64,000 nucleotides of DNA from Methylobacterium sp. 10 (GCF_000519085.1 NZ_KI912577.1:2774632-2838631), one strand, 5' to 3'; numbered from the stretch's first letter, positions 47,463 to 57,615 are shown. Notes: generated by a model not told the origin, from the letters alone. Made by a program: numbers and translations.

Positions 47463-48779
47463 ATGTCCGATCTCTTTGCTTCCGCCGGCCTGCAGAACGA
47501 CGCGCCGCGCCCGCTCGCCGACCGCCTGCGCCCGCGTTCCCTCGCCGAGGTTGTGGGACAAGAGCACCTAACCGGGCCGGACGGGTCGCTGACCCGTCTC
47601 CTCAGCGGGAAATCCTTCGGCTCACTGGTATTCTGGGGTCCGCCAGGCACCGGCAAGACCACGGTGGCGCGCCTCCTGGCCCACGAGACCGATCTCAAGT
47701 TCGAGCAAATCTCGGCGATCTTTTCCGGCATCGCCGACTTGAAGAAGGTCTTCGAGTCGGCCCGCCAGCGCCGGACAATGGGGCAGGGGACGTTGCTTTT
47801 CGTGGACGAGATCCACCGCTTCAACCGTGCGCAGCTCGACGCGTTCCTTCCCGTCATGGAGGATGGGACGGTGACGCTCGTGGGTGCCACCACGGAGAAT
47901 CCATCCTTCGAGCTCAATGCCGCGCTCCTTTCGCGCGCCCGCGTCCTGCTGTTTCGCTCCCTCGACGATATGGCCATCGCCAAGTTGCTGGTCCGCGCCG
48001 AGGCTTTGACCGAACGGCCGCTGCCGCTGGACGAAGAAGCGCGCGGCGTCCTGGTCCGCATGGCCGATGGCGATGGGCGTGCCTGCCTGACCCTCGCGGA
48101 AGAGGTGTGGCGCTCGGCCAAGCGCGACGAGATTTTCGATGCCGCTACCCTGCAGGATATCGTTCAGCGCCGCGCACCAATCTACGACAAGAGCCAGGAA
48201 GGCCACTACAATCTCATCAGCGCGCTACATAAGACCGTGCGCGGTTCAGACCCCGATGCGGCGCTTTATTACCTCTGCCGCATGCTCGACGGCGGGGAGG
48301 ACAGGCTGTTCATCGCCCGGCGCCTCGTGCGCATGGCGGTGGAGGATATCGGCCTCGCCGACCCGCAGGCCCTCGTCGTCGCCACCGCCGCCAAGGAGGC
48401 GTTCGATTTCCTCGGCTCGCCGGAGGGTGAACTCGCTCTGGCGCAGGTCACCGTCTATCTCGCCTGCGCGCCGAAATCGAACGCTGTCTACAACGCCTAT
48501 AAGGCGGCGACGCGGGTCGCCAAGGAGCACGGCTCGCTGCCGCCGCCCCGCACGATCCTCAACGGCTCCACCAAGCTGATGCGCAAGATCGGCTACGGCG
48601 AGGGCTACCGCTACGATCACGACGAGCCGGATGCGTTCTCGGGCCAGGATTACTGGCCCGAGGCGCTCGGCCGTCAGCGTTTCTACGAGCCCACCGACCG
48701 GGGCATGGAAACCCGCTACGGCGACCGTCTCGCCCATTGGGAAGCCTTGCGAAAGCAACGCCGTGACGAGGAGCGCTGA
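47463..48779 (+). CDS. rarA: replication-associated recombination protein RarA (MgsA)
   Basis: RarA is an AAA+ protein of the clamp-loader/WRNIP1 family that acts at stalled replication forks. The 438-residue protein has Walker A WGPPGTGKTTVARLL, Walker B LLFVDEIHRFN, sensor 1 GATTENPSFE, arginine-finger region LLSRARV and the family C-terminal part with NLISALHKTVRGSDPDAALYYLCRML and YPxxLxxQxFYEP-like GRQRFYEPTDRG. The start at 47463 (MSDLFASAGL) is preferred over a reading 12 codons upstream. Confidence 0.96.
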   Translation: MSDLFASAGLQNDAPRPLADRLRPRSLAEVVGQEHLTGPDGSLTRLLSGKSFGSLVFWGPPGTGKTTVARLLAHETDLKFEQISAIFSGIADLKKVFESARQRRTMGQGTLLFVDEIHRFNRAQLDAFLPVMEDGTVTLVGATTENPSFELNAALLSRARVLLFRSLDDMAIAKLLVRAEALTERPLPLDEEARGVLVRMADGDGRACLTLAEEVWRSAKRDEIFDAATLQDIVQRRAPIYDKSQEGHYNLISALHKTVRGSDPDAALYYLCRMLDGGEDRLFIARRLVRMAVEDIGLADPQALVVATAAKEAFDFLGSPEGELALAQVTVYLACAPKSNAVYNAYKAATRVAKEHGSLPPPRTILNGSTKLMRKIGYGEGYRYDHDEPDAFSGQDYWPEALGRQRFYEPTDRGMETRYGDRLAHWEALRKQRRDEER

Positions 48780-48850
48780 TCTCTTCGTCCGCCGCGCCTC
48801 AATCCCGTGATAGGGCGGCGCTCCGACATGCAGGAAGGCCAGCCTCGACC

Positions 48851-50347
48851 ATGCACGCCTATCGTAGCCTCGCCACCCGCTTTGCCCGCATCGGCGCCGT
48901 CGAGGATGCCGCGGGCATCCTCGGTTGGGACGCCCAGACGTTGATGCCCAATGGCGCTGCGGAGGGCCGGGCCGAGCAGCTCGCCCAGTTGCGGGTCATC
49001 ACCCACGAGATCCTCACCGCCGCCGAGACCGGGAACCTGATTGCGCAGGCCTCGGACGATGAAGCTGCCCTCGGACCGTGGGAACGGGCCAATCTGCGTG
49101 AGATGCGCCGTGCCTATCGTCACGCCTCGGCCGTGCCGGGCGATCTCGTCGCCGCGAGTTCCAAGGCCTCGTCCCGTTCCGAGATGGCCTGGCGGGAGGC
49201 GCGGGAGACATCCGACTTCGCGATGCTGACGCCTCTTCTCGCCGAGACCCTGCGCTTGCAACGAGAGGTCGGCGAGGCCAAGGGCGCGGCACTCGGCCTC
49301 GCCCCCTACGACGCGCTCCTCGACGGCTACGATCCCGGCATGCGCCGGGCTGCGATCGATCCGCTCTTTTCCGCGCTTCGTGAAACCCTGCCGGGGCTGA
49401 TCGGAGCGATCCGGGACCGGCAGGCGGCGATGCCGGCGCCGATTCCGCTGCCGGGACGGTTCCCGGTGGCAGCGCAGAAAGCCCTTGGGCTGACGCTGAT
49501 GCGCGCCGCCGGGTTCGACTTCGAGCGCGGGCGGCTCGATTCCAGCCTGCACCCGTTCTGCGGCGGAGCCAGCGACGACGTTCGCATCACCACGCGCTAC
49601 GACGAGGCCGACGCCACCCGCGCCCTGATGGGGGTGCTGCACGAGACCGGCCACGCCCTCTACGAACAGGGTCGCCCGGCCGCATGGCTCTATCAGCCCG
49701 TGGGAAATGCCCGAGGGATGAGCCTGCACGAGAGCCAGTCCCTGCTGATCGAGATGCAGGCCTGCCGCTCCGCCGAGTTCTGCGCCTACCTTGCGCCTCG
49801 CCTGCGTGAAAGCTTCGGTGGGGAGGGGAGCGCCTGGGATGCCGACAACCTGCACCGCCTCTACACGCGGGTGGAGCCGGGCCTGATACGGGTCGATGCC
49901 GACGAGGTGACCTATCCGGCGCACATCCTCCTGCGCTACGACCTCGAAACGGCGATGATCGCCGGGGACCTCGCGGTGGCAGATCTGCCCGGCGCGTTCG
50001 ACGAGGGCATGCGCGGCTTGCTCGGTCTCCGCGTGCCGAACGATCGGCTCGGCTGCCTACAGGACATCCACTGGCCCGGCGGCAGCTTCGGCTATTTTCC
50101 GACCTATACCCTCGGCGCCATGGCGTCAGCGCAGCTCTTCCGTGCTGCACGCGAGAGCCGGCCCGGCATCCCCACTGATCTGGCAGAGGGCGATTTCACC
50201 GCCTTGCGGGGTTGGCTGCGCGAGAACGTGCATGGACGCGGCAGTCTCATGGAGACCGACGAGCTGCTCGTCGCCGCCACCGGCAAGCCCCTTTGCGCTG
50301 AGGATTACATGCGCCACCTGCGCCACCGCTATCTCGGGGAAGGCTGA
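48851..50347 (+). CDS. M32-family metallocarboxypeptidase
   Basis: A 498-residue cytoplasmic zinc carboxypeptidase (Taq family). The metal-binding HETGH is at 264-268 in MGVLHETGHALYEQG, followed by the third ligand in SLHESQSLLIE. Other family motifs are the N-terminal ILGWDAQT, the DVRITTRY segment before the zinc site, and the C-terminal YTLGAMASAQLF. The length is typical. It probably recycles peptides with broad specificity. It lies between rarA and a small membrane protein, with no clear operon link. Confidence 0.95.
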   Translation: MHAYRSLATRFARIGAVEDAAGILGWDAQTLMPNGAAEGRAEQLAQLRVITHEILTAAETGNLIAQASDDEAALGPWERANLREMRRAYRHASAVPGDLVAASSKASSRSEMAWREARETSDFAMLTPLLAETLRLQREVGEAKGAALGLAPYDALLDGYDPGMRRAAIDPLFSALRETLPGLIGAIRDRQAAMPAPIPLPGRFPVAAQKALGLTLMRAAGFDFERGRLDSSLHPFCGGASDDVRITTRYDEADATRALMGVLHETGHALYEQGRPAAWLYQPVGNARGMSLHESQSLLIEMQACRSAEFCAYLAPRLRESFGGEGSAWDADNLHRLYTRVEPGLIRVDADEVTYPAHILLRYDLETAMIAGDLAVADLPGAFDEGMRGLLGLRVPNDRLGCLQDIHWPGGSFGYFPTYTLGAMASAQLFRAARESRPGIPTDLAEGDFTALRGWLRENVHGRGSLMETDELLVAATGKPLCAEDYMRHLRHRYLGEG

Positions 50348-50497
50348 ACGCTCATATCAGACGGTTGCGAATCGATGGCGCCGGAGCGATCCCTTGCAGG
50401 GTCGCGCCCGCTTCGGGTTTTGCCCCCAACTGCGAGGCTATGCTGACAGTCGATCCGACCGTCCGACCGGTCCGGCTTCTGGGAAAGGCTCATTTAC

Positions 50498-51055
50498 ATG
50501 GTCGTCATCGTCGCAGTGATCGGGATCGTGGGTGCCGTCCTGTTCTGGATCATCCGCGCGCACGGCACCGCGACGGCACTGAGGGAGGTCAACCGTGACA
50601 CGAAGGGGCTTCAGCGTCGGGCGAAATCGACCCTGGAGGACATCATTGGCACGCCGCTGAAGCGAGTGCGGGACGTGAGGCTCGCGGCGGTGATCCTGAT
50701 GATCCAGATGGTGCGCACGGGCAGCCCCGTCACCGCCGCCGAGAAGACCAAGATCCTGGAATTTATGGACTCTCCGCTCCAGATCGATTCCATCTCGGCC
50801 ACGTTCGAGCGCGCCTGGACCTACACCGAGGCGCGGCGGCCGTTCTCCCTCGTGGCCGACGACTTGCTGCCTCTGCTGCGGGACAACCTCACCGAAGCCG
50901 AGCGCCTGCACTTCATCGACATGCTCTCGCAGGTCGCCGGTGCCCATTCCACCGCCAGTGAGTTGCAGCGTGAGGCGATCGTGCGGCTCAAGCGCCGGCT
51001 CACCGGTGGGAGCCCTGCGCTGAAGGCGAGCCGGGCCGGCGATTTCGGGCGTTGA
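50498..51055 (+). CDS. TerB-like membrane-anchored hypothetical protein
   Basis: A 185-residue protein with one N-terminal transmembrane helix (VVIVAVIGIVGAVLFWII) and a cytoplasmic helical domain: DVRLAAVILMIQMVRTGSPVTAAEKTKILEFM, then ADDLLPLLRDNLTEAERLHFIDMLSQVAGAHSTASELQREAI. The alternating helix pattern and an LTEAER motif recall the tellurite-resistance TerB fold, but I cannot be certain. Function is unknown. It starts 78 bases before a Hsp70-like gene. Confidence 0.75.
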   Translation: MVVIVAVIGIVGAVLFWIIRAHGTATALREVNRDTKGLQRRAKSTLEDIIGTPLKRVRDVRLAAVILMIQMVRTGSPVTAAEKTKILEFMDSPLQIDSISATFERAWTYTEARRPFSLVADDLLPLLRDNLTEAERLHFIDMLSQVAGAHSTASELQREAIVRLKRRLTGGSPALKASRAGDFGR

Positions 51056-51133
51056 GACCGGTGGACCCGGCGGAGCGCAGCCTGTAGGTCGGCTGCCCCC
51101 CTTTCCAGCGGACAGACTGTCCGGAGATCCTAC

Positions 51134-52381
51134 ATGGCGGCCTGCGGCCTCGATTTCGGCACGTCCAACACCACGCTCGGCCTCGTGACCGAGGGGCGGC
51201 CCGCCCTGCTACGGCTTGAGGGCGACCACGTCACGATTCCCAGCGCGATCTTTTTCCCACCGGGCGGGACACCCCTCGTCGGCCGCGCGGCAATGGCCGA
51301 GTATGTGGAGGGCACGCCGGGCCGGTTGATGCGCAGTCTCAAATCGGTGCTTGGCTCCTCCCTGCTCGAAGAGACGACGCCGGTGGGGCGTGAGCGTATC
51401 CGCTTCCGCGACGTCATCGCCCGCTACCTCTCTGCCGTTAAGACGCGGGCCGAGGCGCAGGCGGGAACCGACATCGACACCGTAGTCCACGGCCGCCCGG
51501 TCCATTTCGTCGATGGCGATCCGGAGGGCGACGCCCGCGCCGAGGATGCCCTGCGCGAGATCGCCCGGAGCATCGGCTTCCGTCACGTCTCGTTCCAGTA
51601 CGAGCCTATCGCCGCGGCGCTCGATTACGAGCAGCAGGTAAGGGGAGAGGAGATCGCGCTCATCGCAGATATCGGCGGCGGCACCTCAGACTTCTCCATC
51701 GTGCGGCTTTCGCCGGAGCGCCATGCCAAGGTGGACCGGTCCGGTGACATCCTCGCCAATGACGGCGTGCGGATCGGTGGCACCGATTTCGACCGGCGCC
51801 TCAGCCTCGGCACGGTGATGCCGCTGTTTGGCCTCGGCAGCTCGATGAACCGGGGCGATCTCGACGTGCCGAGCGGCTATTTCCACGATCTCGCGACTTG
51901 GTCGAGCATCAACCGGCTCTACAACGCCAAGACCTTGCGCGAGATCGAGGAGGTTCGCCGCGACGCGCGCCGGCCGGACCTGATCGCTCGGCTCTACACC
52001 GTGGTGGAGGCCGAGCGCGGGCATTCCCTGGCGATGGAGGTCGAAGGTGCCAAGATCGCCGCCTCGGATGCAGGCCAGGGCGGCGTGGCCCTTGGCTGGG
52101 TCGAGCCGGGCCTCGCCGCCAATCTCGACCATGCCGGCCTCGTGGCGCAGACGGAGGAGCTCTCGCGGCGAATCGCCGAGCGGATCGGGCGCTGCCTGAA
52201 CCAAGCGGGATTGCCCGCCGAGGGCATCGACGCCCTGTTCCTCACCGGCGGGTCAACGGGGCTGCCGCATGTCCGAGCCGCCCTGGTTGCGGGCGTACCG
52301 AACGCCCGCGTTGTCGACGGAGACACGTTCGGCTCGGTCGGGACAGGCCTCACCATCGAGGCGGGCCGCCGCGCGGCTTGA
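51134..52381 (+). CDS. YegD-like Hsp70-family protein
   Basis: A 415-residue protein with the Hsp70 ATPase fold but no substrate-binding domain. Motifs are the phosphate-1 loop GLDFGTSNTTLGL, the phosphate-2 ADIGGGTSDFS, the adenosine motif LTGGSTGLPHVR, and EPIAAALDYE in the connection region. E. coli YegD is the close relative in layout. Such short Hsp70 proteins have no settled function. It follows a TerB-like membrane protein on the same strand. Confidence 0.92.
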   Translation: MAACGLDFGTSNTTLGLVTEGRPALLRLEGDHVTIPSAIFFPPGGTPLVGRAAMAEYVEGTPGRLMRSLKSVLGSSLLEETTPVGRERIRFRDVIARYLSAVKTRAEAQAGTDIDTVVHGRPVHFVDGDPEGDARAEDALREIARSIGFRHVSFQYEPIAAALDYEQQVRGEEIALIADIGGGTSDFSIVRLSPERHAKVDRSGDILANDGVRIGGTDFDRRLSLGTVMPLFGLGSSMNRGDLDVPSGYFHDLATWSSINRLYNAKTLREIEEVRRDARRPDLIARLYTVVEAERGHSLAMEVEGAKIAASDAGQGGVALGWVEPGLAANLDHAGLVAQTEELSRRIAERIGRCLNQAGLPAEGIDALFLTGGSTGLPHVRAALVAGVPNARVVDGDTFGSVGTGLTIEAGRRAA

Positions 52382-52451
52382 CCTTCGGTTCACGCAGGGC
52401 CCCGCTCTCGAAGCGCTTTGCCCAGAGGGGCGAGGGTGTTACGAGCACCCG

Positions 52452-53870
52452 ATGACCACCAGACCACCATCACGCGGCAATGCCGGACGCAAAGGTTCCG
52501 GCGTCGGCAAGGGCAGGCCGCCCGGCAGCGGCGGCAAGCCCTACCGTCCCGGTAAGCCCGGCGCGTTCCGCAGGCCCGACCGCGAAGGAACCGGCCCGCG
52601 CACCAGCGCCCTCGACGCCGCCCAGCGCGCCGCGCAGCTGCGCGGCGAAGCCGACAAGCGCGCCCCCTGGCGCCCTGGCGACGCCCCCGAGGCAACGGCT
52701 GACGACGAAGCCTCGGTTCCCCGTGCGCCTCGGACGCGGGCGCCCCGCAACGAGGTCGCAGCGAAAGCCTTCGATGCGCCGCGCCAGCGCCGTGCCGGCG
52801 CCAAGCCTCCGGAACCGGCAGTCGAAGGCCCGACCCGGCGCGAACAGCGCGCCGCCGCCTCCGCGACTCTGGCCTCCGGGGTGCAGACGCTGATCGTCGA
52901 GGAAGACGAAGCCGAAATGCGGATCGACCGCTTCCTGACCACGCGCTTTCCGCAGCTACCTTTCACCCGTGTCCAGAGCATCGTCCGCAAGGGCGAGTTG
53001 CGGGTGGACGGCAAGCGCGCCAAGCCGAATGACCGCCTCCTGCCGGGCATGAGCGTACGCGTGCCGCCCCTCAAGCTCGACCCCGTGGCTGACCGGCCGC
53101 GCAGTGTCGCGCGTGACGCCACCGATGCCGACTTCCTGCGCTCGCTCATCCTCTACGAGGATGCGGACATGATGGTGCTGAACAAGCCGTTCGGCCTCGC
53201 CGTCCAGGGCGGCTCCGGCACCGTGCGCCATGTGGACGGGCTGCTGGAGGCCCTGACCGGACCGGACGGGCAGAAGCCGCGCCTCGTCCACCGCCTCGAC
53301 AAGGACACTGCCGGCTGTCTCATCGTCGCCAAGACGCGCCTCGCGGCGGCGACCCTTGCCAAGAGCTTCCGCTCGCGGTCCGCCCGCAAGGTCTACTGGG
53401 CGCTCACCGCCGGTGTCCCGCGCGTGCCTCAGGGCCGGATCTCGACTTACCTCGCCAAGGAAGAGGCCCCCGACGGCGACGCCCGAATGCGGGTAGCCCA
53501 GCATGGCGATGACGGCGCCGCCCACGCGCTGACCTACTACGCTATGGTCGATAACGCGGCGCAGAAGCTGTCCTGGCTCTCGCTGAAACCCGTGACGGGG
53601 CGCACGCACCAGCTCCGCGCCCATGCTGCGCATATCGGCCATCCCATTGTCGGCGATCCGAAATATTTCAGCGTCGAGAACTGGGCATTGCCGGGAGGCA
53701 TCCAGAACCGGTTGCATCTGCTGGCACGCCGCATCGTCATCCCGCATCCGCGCACGCTGAAGCCGGTGGACGTGACGGCGCCGCTGCCGCCGCACATGGC
53801 TCAGAGCTGGAACCTGCTGGGCTTCGACGCCTCGCGCTACGATCCCATCGTCGAGGCGCCGGAAGCATGA
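52452..53870 (+). CDS. RluA-family rRNA pseudouridine synthase with long basic N-terminal extension
   Basis: A 472-residue pseudouridine synthase. Residues 1-155 form a Gly/Arg/Pro/Ala-rich extension with no fold, residues about 157-220 an S4 RNA-binding domain (RIDRFLTTRFPQLPFTRVQSIVRKGELRVDGKR), and the remainder the RluA-type catalytic domain with the Asp of VHRLDKDTAG, VYWALTAG and GRTHQLRAHAAHIGHPIVGDPKYF. The target is probably 23S rRNA (RluC or RluD type). The start at 52452 follows the yegD-like stop by 70 bases. The basic extension may help bind RNA. Confidence 0.9.
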   Translation: MTTRPPSRGNAGRKGSGVGKGRPPGSGGKPYRPGKPGAFRRPDREGTGPRTSALDAAQRAAQLRGEADKRAPWRPGDAPEATADDEASVPRAPRTRAPRNEVAAKAFDAPRQRRAGAKPPEPAVEGPTRREQRAAASATLASGVQTLIVEEDEAEMRIDRFLTTRFPQLPFTRVQSIVRKGELRVDGKRAKPNDRLLPGMSVRVPPLKLDPVADRPRSVARDATDADFLRSLILYEDADMMVLNKPFGLAVQGGSGTVRHVDGLLEALTGPDGQKPRLVHRLDKDTAGCLIVAKTRLAAATLAKSFRSRSARKVYWALTAGVPRVPQGRISTYLAKEEAPDGDARMRVAQHGDDGAAHALTYYAMVDNAAQKLSWLSLKPVTGRTHQLRAHAAHIGHPIVGDPKYFSVENWALPGGIQNRLHLLARRIVIPHPRTLKPVDVTAPLPPHMAQSWNLLGFDASRYDPIVEAPEA

Positions 53871-53976
53871 TCCACGCGGGCCGCATCGGTGGGGAGTGTC
53901 CGCGGATGCGCCTTGGCAATCGGGCGCCATGCCTTATCCTTGTGGTCGACCTCACCCGTCGTTGCAGCGAGAAACC

Positions 53977-54360
53977 ATGCCAATGACGTTCGCGACCATG
54001 GCCAGCACCGCCTTGATCGGCCTGTTCGTGTGCTTCGGATCAGCGTCGCTGACTTCCGAGGCTGCGGCGCAGGCGGCGGGTCCACAGCAGAACCCACCGG
54101 GTCCCGCAGCAAAAGCAGCCCCGGTCCCAGTCGCGCAGAACCAAACTCCGCCGCCTCCCTCCGTCGGTCGCCACGGATCGCAGGCGCGGGCGGGCGACCG
54201 CAGGCGGCGGTCCTATGCCAGCTGTAACCGGCTGTCTCATGCGCGCGGCCTGCGCGGCGGGGTGCGGCGGCGCTTCCTGATCCGGTGCAAGCTCGGCTAC
54301 GAACGCCAGAAGCCCGGTCAAGCTCCAGCTCAGCAATCCCCGCAAGGACGTCAGCCGTGA
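53977..54360 (+). CDS. small exported protein with PsiF-like repeat
   Basis: A 127-residue protein with a signal peptide (MPMTFATMASTALIGLFVCFGSASL...AAA) and a proline/alanine-rich middle. The C-terminal part, SYASCNRLSHARGLRGG...RRRFLIRCKLG, has the spacing of a PsiF motif (Cys, GLxGxxRxxFxxxCL). PsiF is a phosphate-starvation-linked periplasmic protein of unknown function. The match is one motif only, so the family call is tentative. It ends 7 bases before the next gene. Confidence 0.6.
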   Translation: MPMTFATMASTALIGLFVCFGSASLTSEAAAQAAGPQQNPPGPAAKAAPVPVAQNQTPPPPSVGRHGSQARAGDRRRRSYASCNRLSHARGLRGGVRRRFLIRCKLGYERQKPGQAPAQQSPQGRQP

Positions 54361-54367
54361 TGATGCC

Positions 54368-55081
54368 ATGCGGGACGGTCCCGTGAAGCTCGTCGTCTTC
54401 GACGTCGACGGGACGCTCGTCGACAGTCAGCACCTCATCGTCGCCGCGCAAGGCATGGCCTTCGCCGAACACGGTATCGAAGCGCCCACGCGCGCGGTAG
54501 CCCTCTCCGTCGTCGGGCTCTCGCTACCGCAAGCCTTCCGGCGTCTCGTGGGCGAGGATGGGCCAGTGGAGGGTCTGTCTGAGAGCTACAAGCGCGCCTT
54601 CAACACCCTGCGCCTCAGCCCCGCCTATGAGGAACCGTTGTTCCCGGGCATGGGCGACCTAATCGAACGCCTGCGCGCCCGCGACGATCTTCGGCTCGGG
54701 CTCGCTACAGGCAAGTCCCGGCGCGGGGTTGACCGTCTGATCGAGAGCCATGGCTGGGGCGACGTCTTTGCCACCATCCAGACCGCGGACGATGCACCGT
54801 CGAAGCCAGACCCGGCGATGCTGCATCAGGCGATGGCCGAGGTGGGTGCGTTGCCGAAGACGACGGTGATGATCGGGGACACCACCTACGACATGGACAT
54901 GGCGGTGAGTGCCGGCGCGGCCGCCATCGGTGTCGCCTGGGGCTACCATCCGCCGGGCGCTTTGCTCGGAGCGGGGGCGGTGACCGTGGTCGAGACCGCC
55001 TCCGCGCTGGCGGACCTGTTCTCGGGAAGTCTTCGCGAGTCCGGCACGGACACCATCATCGGCGACCTCGCGTCCGAGTAG
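54368..55081 (+). CDS. HAD-superfamily phosphatase (phosphoglycolate-phosphatase-like)
   Basis: A 237-residue cytoplasmic HAD hydrolase with catalytic VVFDVDGTLVDS (motif I), LGLATGKSRRGVD (motif II), KPDPAM (motif III) and MIGDTTYDMDMAVSAGA (motif IV). The overall pattern is close to the phosphoglycolate phosphatase/PGMB group. The substrate is not determined. It starts 7 bases after the PsiF-like gene and is 74 bases before the ATP12-like gene. Confidence 0.9.
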   Translation: MRDGPVKLVVFDVDGTLVDSQHLIVAAQGMAFAEHGIEAPTRAVALSVVGLSLPQAFRRLVGEDGPVEGLSESYKRAFNTLRLSPAYEEPLFPGMGDLIERLRARDDLRLGLATGKSRRGVDRLIESHGWGDVFATIQTADDAPSKPDPAMLHQAMAEVGALPKTTVMIGDTTYDMDMAVSAGAAAIGVAWGYHPPGALLGAGAVTVVETASALADLFSGSLRESGTDTIIGDLASE

Positions 55082-55155
55082 GACACAGCACCCGAACGAA
55101 CATCCCCCAGCTCGACGCTCGCAGGCCGATGCGCGATGCGTTAGAACCCCGCTTC

Positions 55156-55950
55156 ATGAGCAACGACGATCCTGCCGGCTGGCTTGGCGCCTCCGATGCC
55201 CCTCCTGTCCACGACCCGCACCGGGCCGTGCGGGCGCAGACGCGTGTCGCCCTGCCGAAGCGGTTCTACGCGGAGGCCGATCTCGCCGAAGACGAAGGTG
55301 GGTTTCGCCTGATTCTCGACGGACGGTCCGCCAACACGCCAGCACGCAACCCGCTGCGCCTGCCAACGCGGGCGCTGGCCGAGGCCGTGGCCGCCGAATG
55401 GGCGGCGCAAGTCGACGTCATCGATCCGTCGACCATGCCGCTGACGCGCATCGCCAACACTGCCATCGACGGCGTCGCCCCCCGCCGAGAGGCGGTGATA
55501 GACGACCTTTCGGCCTATGCCGGAACGGATCTCGTCGCCTACCGCGCCGCTGACCCGGAACGTCTCGTGGCGGATCAGGCCCGTGCCTGGGACCCTGTGA
55601 TCGACTGGGCGCACGAGACTTACGGTGCGCGCCTCATCCTCAGCGAAGGGGTGATGCATGTCACCCAGCCCGAGACGTCGGTGACCGCCTTGCGCGGCGC
55701 GATCGAAGCGGTCGAAGGGCCGTTCCGGCTGGCGGCTCTCCACACGATGACCACGCTCACCGGCTCGCTCCTCATCGCGCTGGCCGCCCTTCACGGACGC
55801 CTGACCTCGCAAGATGCCTGGGCGGCGGCGCATGTAGACGAGGCCTATCAGGCCAGTGTCTGGGGAAGCGATGCCGAGGCGGACGCGCGCCATGCCCTGC
55901 GGAAGACCGAGTTCGAGTCCGCGGCAAAGCTGGCAAAGCTTGCCCGTTAA
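55156..55950 (+). CDS. ATP12-family F1-ATPase assembly chaperone
   Basis: A 264-residue protein of the ATP12 family, which in mitochondria chaperones the F1 alpha subunit; alphaproteobacteria have homologues of the same role. Motifs are FRLILDGRSANTPARNPLRLPT, ALAEAVAAEWAAQVDVIDPSTMPLTRIANTAIDG, DDLSAYAGTDLVAYRA and, near the C-terminus, HVDEAYQASVWGSDAEADARHALRKTEF. The ATG at 55156 gives the usual N-terminus, and an upstream ATG (55129) is possible. Confidence 0.92.
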   Translation: MSNDDPAGWLGASDAPPVHDPHRAVRAQTRVALPKRFYAEADLAEDEGGFRLILDGRSANTPARNPLRLPTRALAEAVAAEWAAQVDVIDPSTMPLTRIANTAIDGVAPRREAVIDDLSAYAGTDLVAYRAADPERLVADQARAWDPVIDWAHETYGARLILSEGVMHVTQPETSVTALRGAIEAVEGPFRLAALHTMTTLTGSLLIALAALHGRLTSQDAWAAAHVDEAYQASVWGSDAEADARHALRKTEFESAAKLAKLAR

Positions 55951-56067
55951 ATCCATTTTCGCTGCCTGTCCTCCGTGCTAAGGCGCATTTGACTCTCAAC
56001 CGCCAAGCCTTGCCCAAACATGTGGCATGGCCCCATTTTCTCGCACCCATCTCAAGGCTCACCGCGC

Positions 56068-57600
56068 ATGAAGGATATTCTCGAGAAGCTCGAAGAGCGG
56101 CGCTCCCAGGCTCGCCTCGGCGGCGGCGAGAATCGCGTCGTTGCTCAGCACAAGCGTGGCAAGCTGACGGCGCGCGAGCGCATCGAGCTCCTCCTCGACC
56201 ATGGGTCGTTCGAGGAATTCGACATGTTCGTGCAGCACCGCTCCACCGATTTCGGGATGGAGAAGCAGAAGATCCCCGGTGACGGTGTCGTCACCGGCTG
56301 GGGCACCATCAACGGCCGCACCGTCTTCCTGTTCTCGAAGGACTTCACAGTCTTCGGCGGCTCGCTCTCCGAGACGCATGCCGCGAAGATCGTCAAGGTC
56401 CAGGACATGGCGCTGAAAATGCGTGCGCCGATCATCGGCATCTTCGATGCCGGCGGCGCCCGCATCCAGGAGGGCGTCGCGGCGCTCGGCGGCTATGGCG
56501 AGGTCTTCCGCCGGAACGTCGCCGCCTCGGGCGTCATCCCGCAGATCTCCGTCATCATGGGCCCCTGCGCCGGCGGAGACGTCTATTCGCCGGCCATGAC
56601 CGACTTCATCTTCATGGTCCGCGATACGAGCTACATGTTCGTCACCGGCCCAGACGTGGTGAAGACCGTGACCAACGAGGTGGTGACGGCCGAGGAACTC
56701 GGCGGCGCCAAGGTCCACACCACCAAGTCCTCCATCGCCGACGGCTCATTCGAGAACGACGTGGAGGCGCTGCTCCAGGTCCGCCGTCTCGTAGACTTCC
56801 TGCCCGCCAACAACATCGACGGCGTGCCGGAGATCGAAAGCTTCGACGACCCGCTGCGCCTCGACAAATCCCTCGACACCCTGATCCCGGACAACCCGAA
56901 CAAGCCCTACGACATGGGCGAGTTGATCCGGCGCGTGGCCGACGAGGGCGACTTCTTCGAGATCCAGGCCACCTATGCCCGCAATATCATGACGGGCTTC
57001 GGCCGCATCGAGGGCCGCACCGTCGGCTTCGTCGCCAACCAGCCGATGGTGCTGGCCGGCGTGCTCGATTCGGACGCCTCCCGCAAGGCCGCCCGCTTCG
57101 TGCGCTTCTGCGACGCGTTCTCGATCCCGATCGTGACCTTCGTCGACGTACCAGGCTTCCTGCCGGGCACTGCCCAGGAATACGGCGGCCTCATCAAGCA
57201 CGGCGCCAAGCTGCTCTTCGCCTACAGTCAGGCCACCGTGCCGCTGGTGACGATCATTACCCGCAAGGCCTTCGGCGGCGCCTACGACGTGATGGCCTCG
57301 AAGCACGTGGGTGCCGACATCAACTACGCGTGGCCGACCGCACAGATCGCGGTGATGGGCGCCAAAGGCGCGGTGGAAATCATTTTCCGGAGTGAGATCG
57401 GCGATACCGACAAGATCGCGGCACGGACCAGCGAATACGAGGACCGCTTCCTCTCGCCCTTCGTCGCCGCAGAGCGCGGCTATATCGACGAGGTGATCAT
57501 GCCCCACTCGACCCGCAAACGCATCGCTCGGGCGCTCGGCATGCTCCGCACCAAGGAGATGGAGCAGCCCTGGAAGAAGCACGACAACATCCCGCTCTGA
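56068..57600 (+). CDS. pccB: propionyl-CoA carboxylase beta subunit
   Basis: PccB is the carboxyltransferase subunit that moves CO2 from biotin to propionyl-CoA, making methylmalonyl-CoA. In methylotrophs this step is part of the ethylmalonyl-CoA route for glyoxylate regeneration. The 510-residue protein has the acetyl/propionyl-CoA carboxylase features: the ER(IE)LLLD N-terminal motif, an oxyanion region [31 protein letters not shown], and in the C-terminal half [27 protein letters not shown] and [13 protein letters not shown] 56068 begins [12 protein letters not shown]. The gene ends with a terminator. Confidence 0.97.
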   Translation: MKDILEKLEERRSQARLGGGENRVVAQHKRGKLTARERIELLLDHGSFEEFDMFVQHRSTDFGMEKQKIPGDGVVTGWGTINGRTVFLFSKDFTVFGGSLSETHAAKIVKVQDMALKMRAPIIGIFDAGGARIQEGVAALGGYGEVFRRNVAASGVIPQISVIMGPCAGGDVYSPAMTDFIFMVRDTSYMFVTGPDVVKTVTNEVVTAEELGGAKVHTTKSSIADGSFENDVEALLQVRRLVDFLPANNIDGVPEIESFDDPLRLDKSLDTLIPDNPNKPYDMGELIRRVADEGDFFEIQATYARNIMTGFGRIEGRTVGFVANQPMVLAGVLDSDASRKAARFVRFCDAFSIPIVTFVDVPGFLPGTAQEYGGLIKHGAKLLFAYSQATVPLVTIITRKAFGGAYDVMASKHVGADINYAWPTAQIAVMGAKGAVEIIFRSEIGDTDKIAARTSEYEDRFLSPFVAAERGYIDEVIMPHSTRKRIARALGMLRTKEMEQPWKKHDNIPL

Positions 57601-57615
57601 GCGATGGCATCATCG

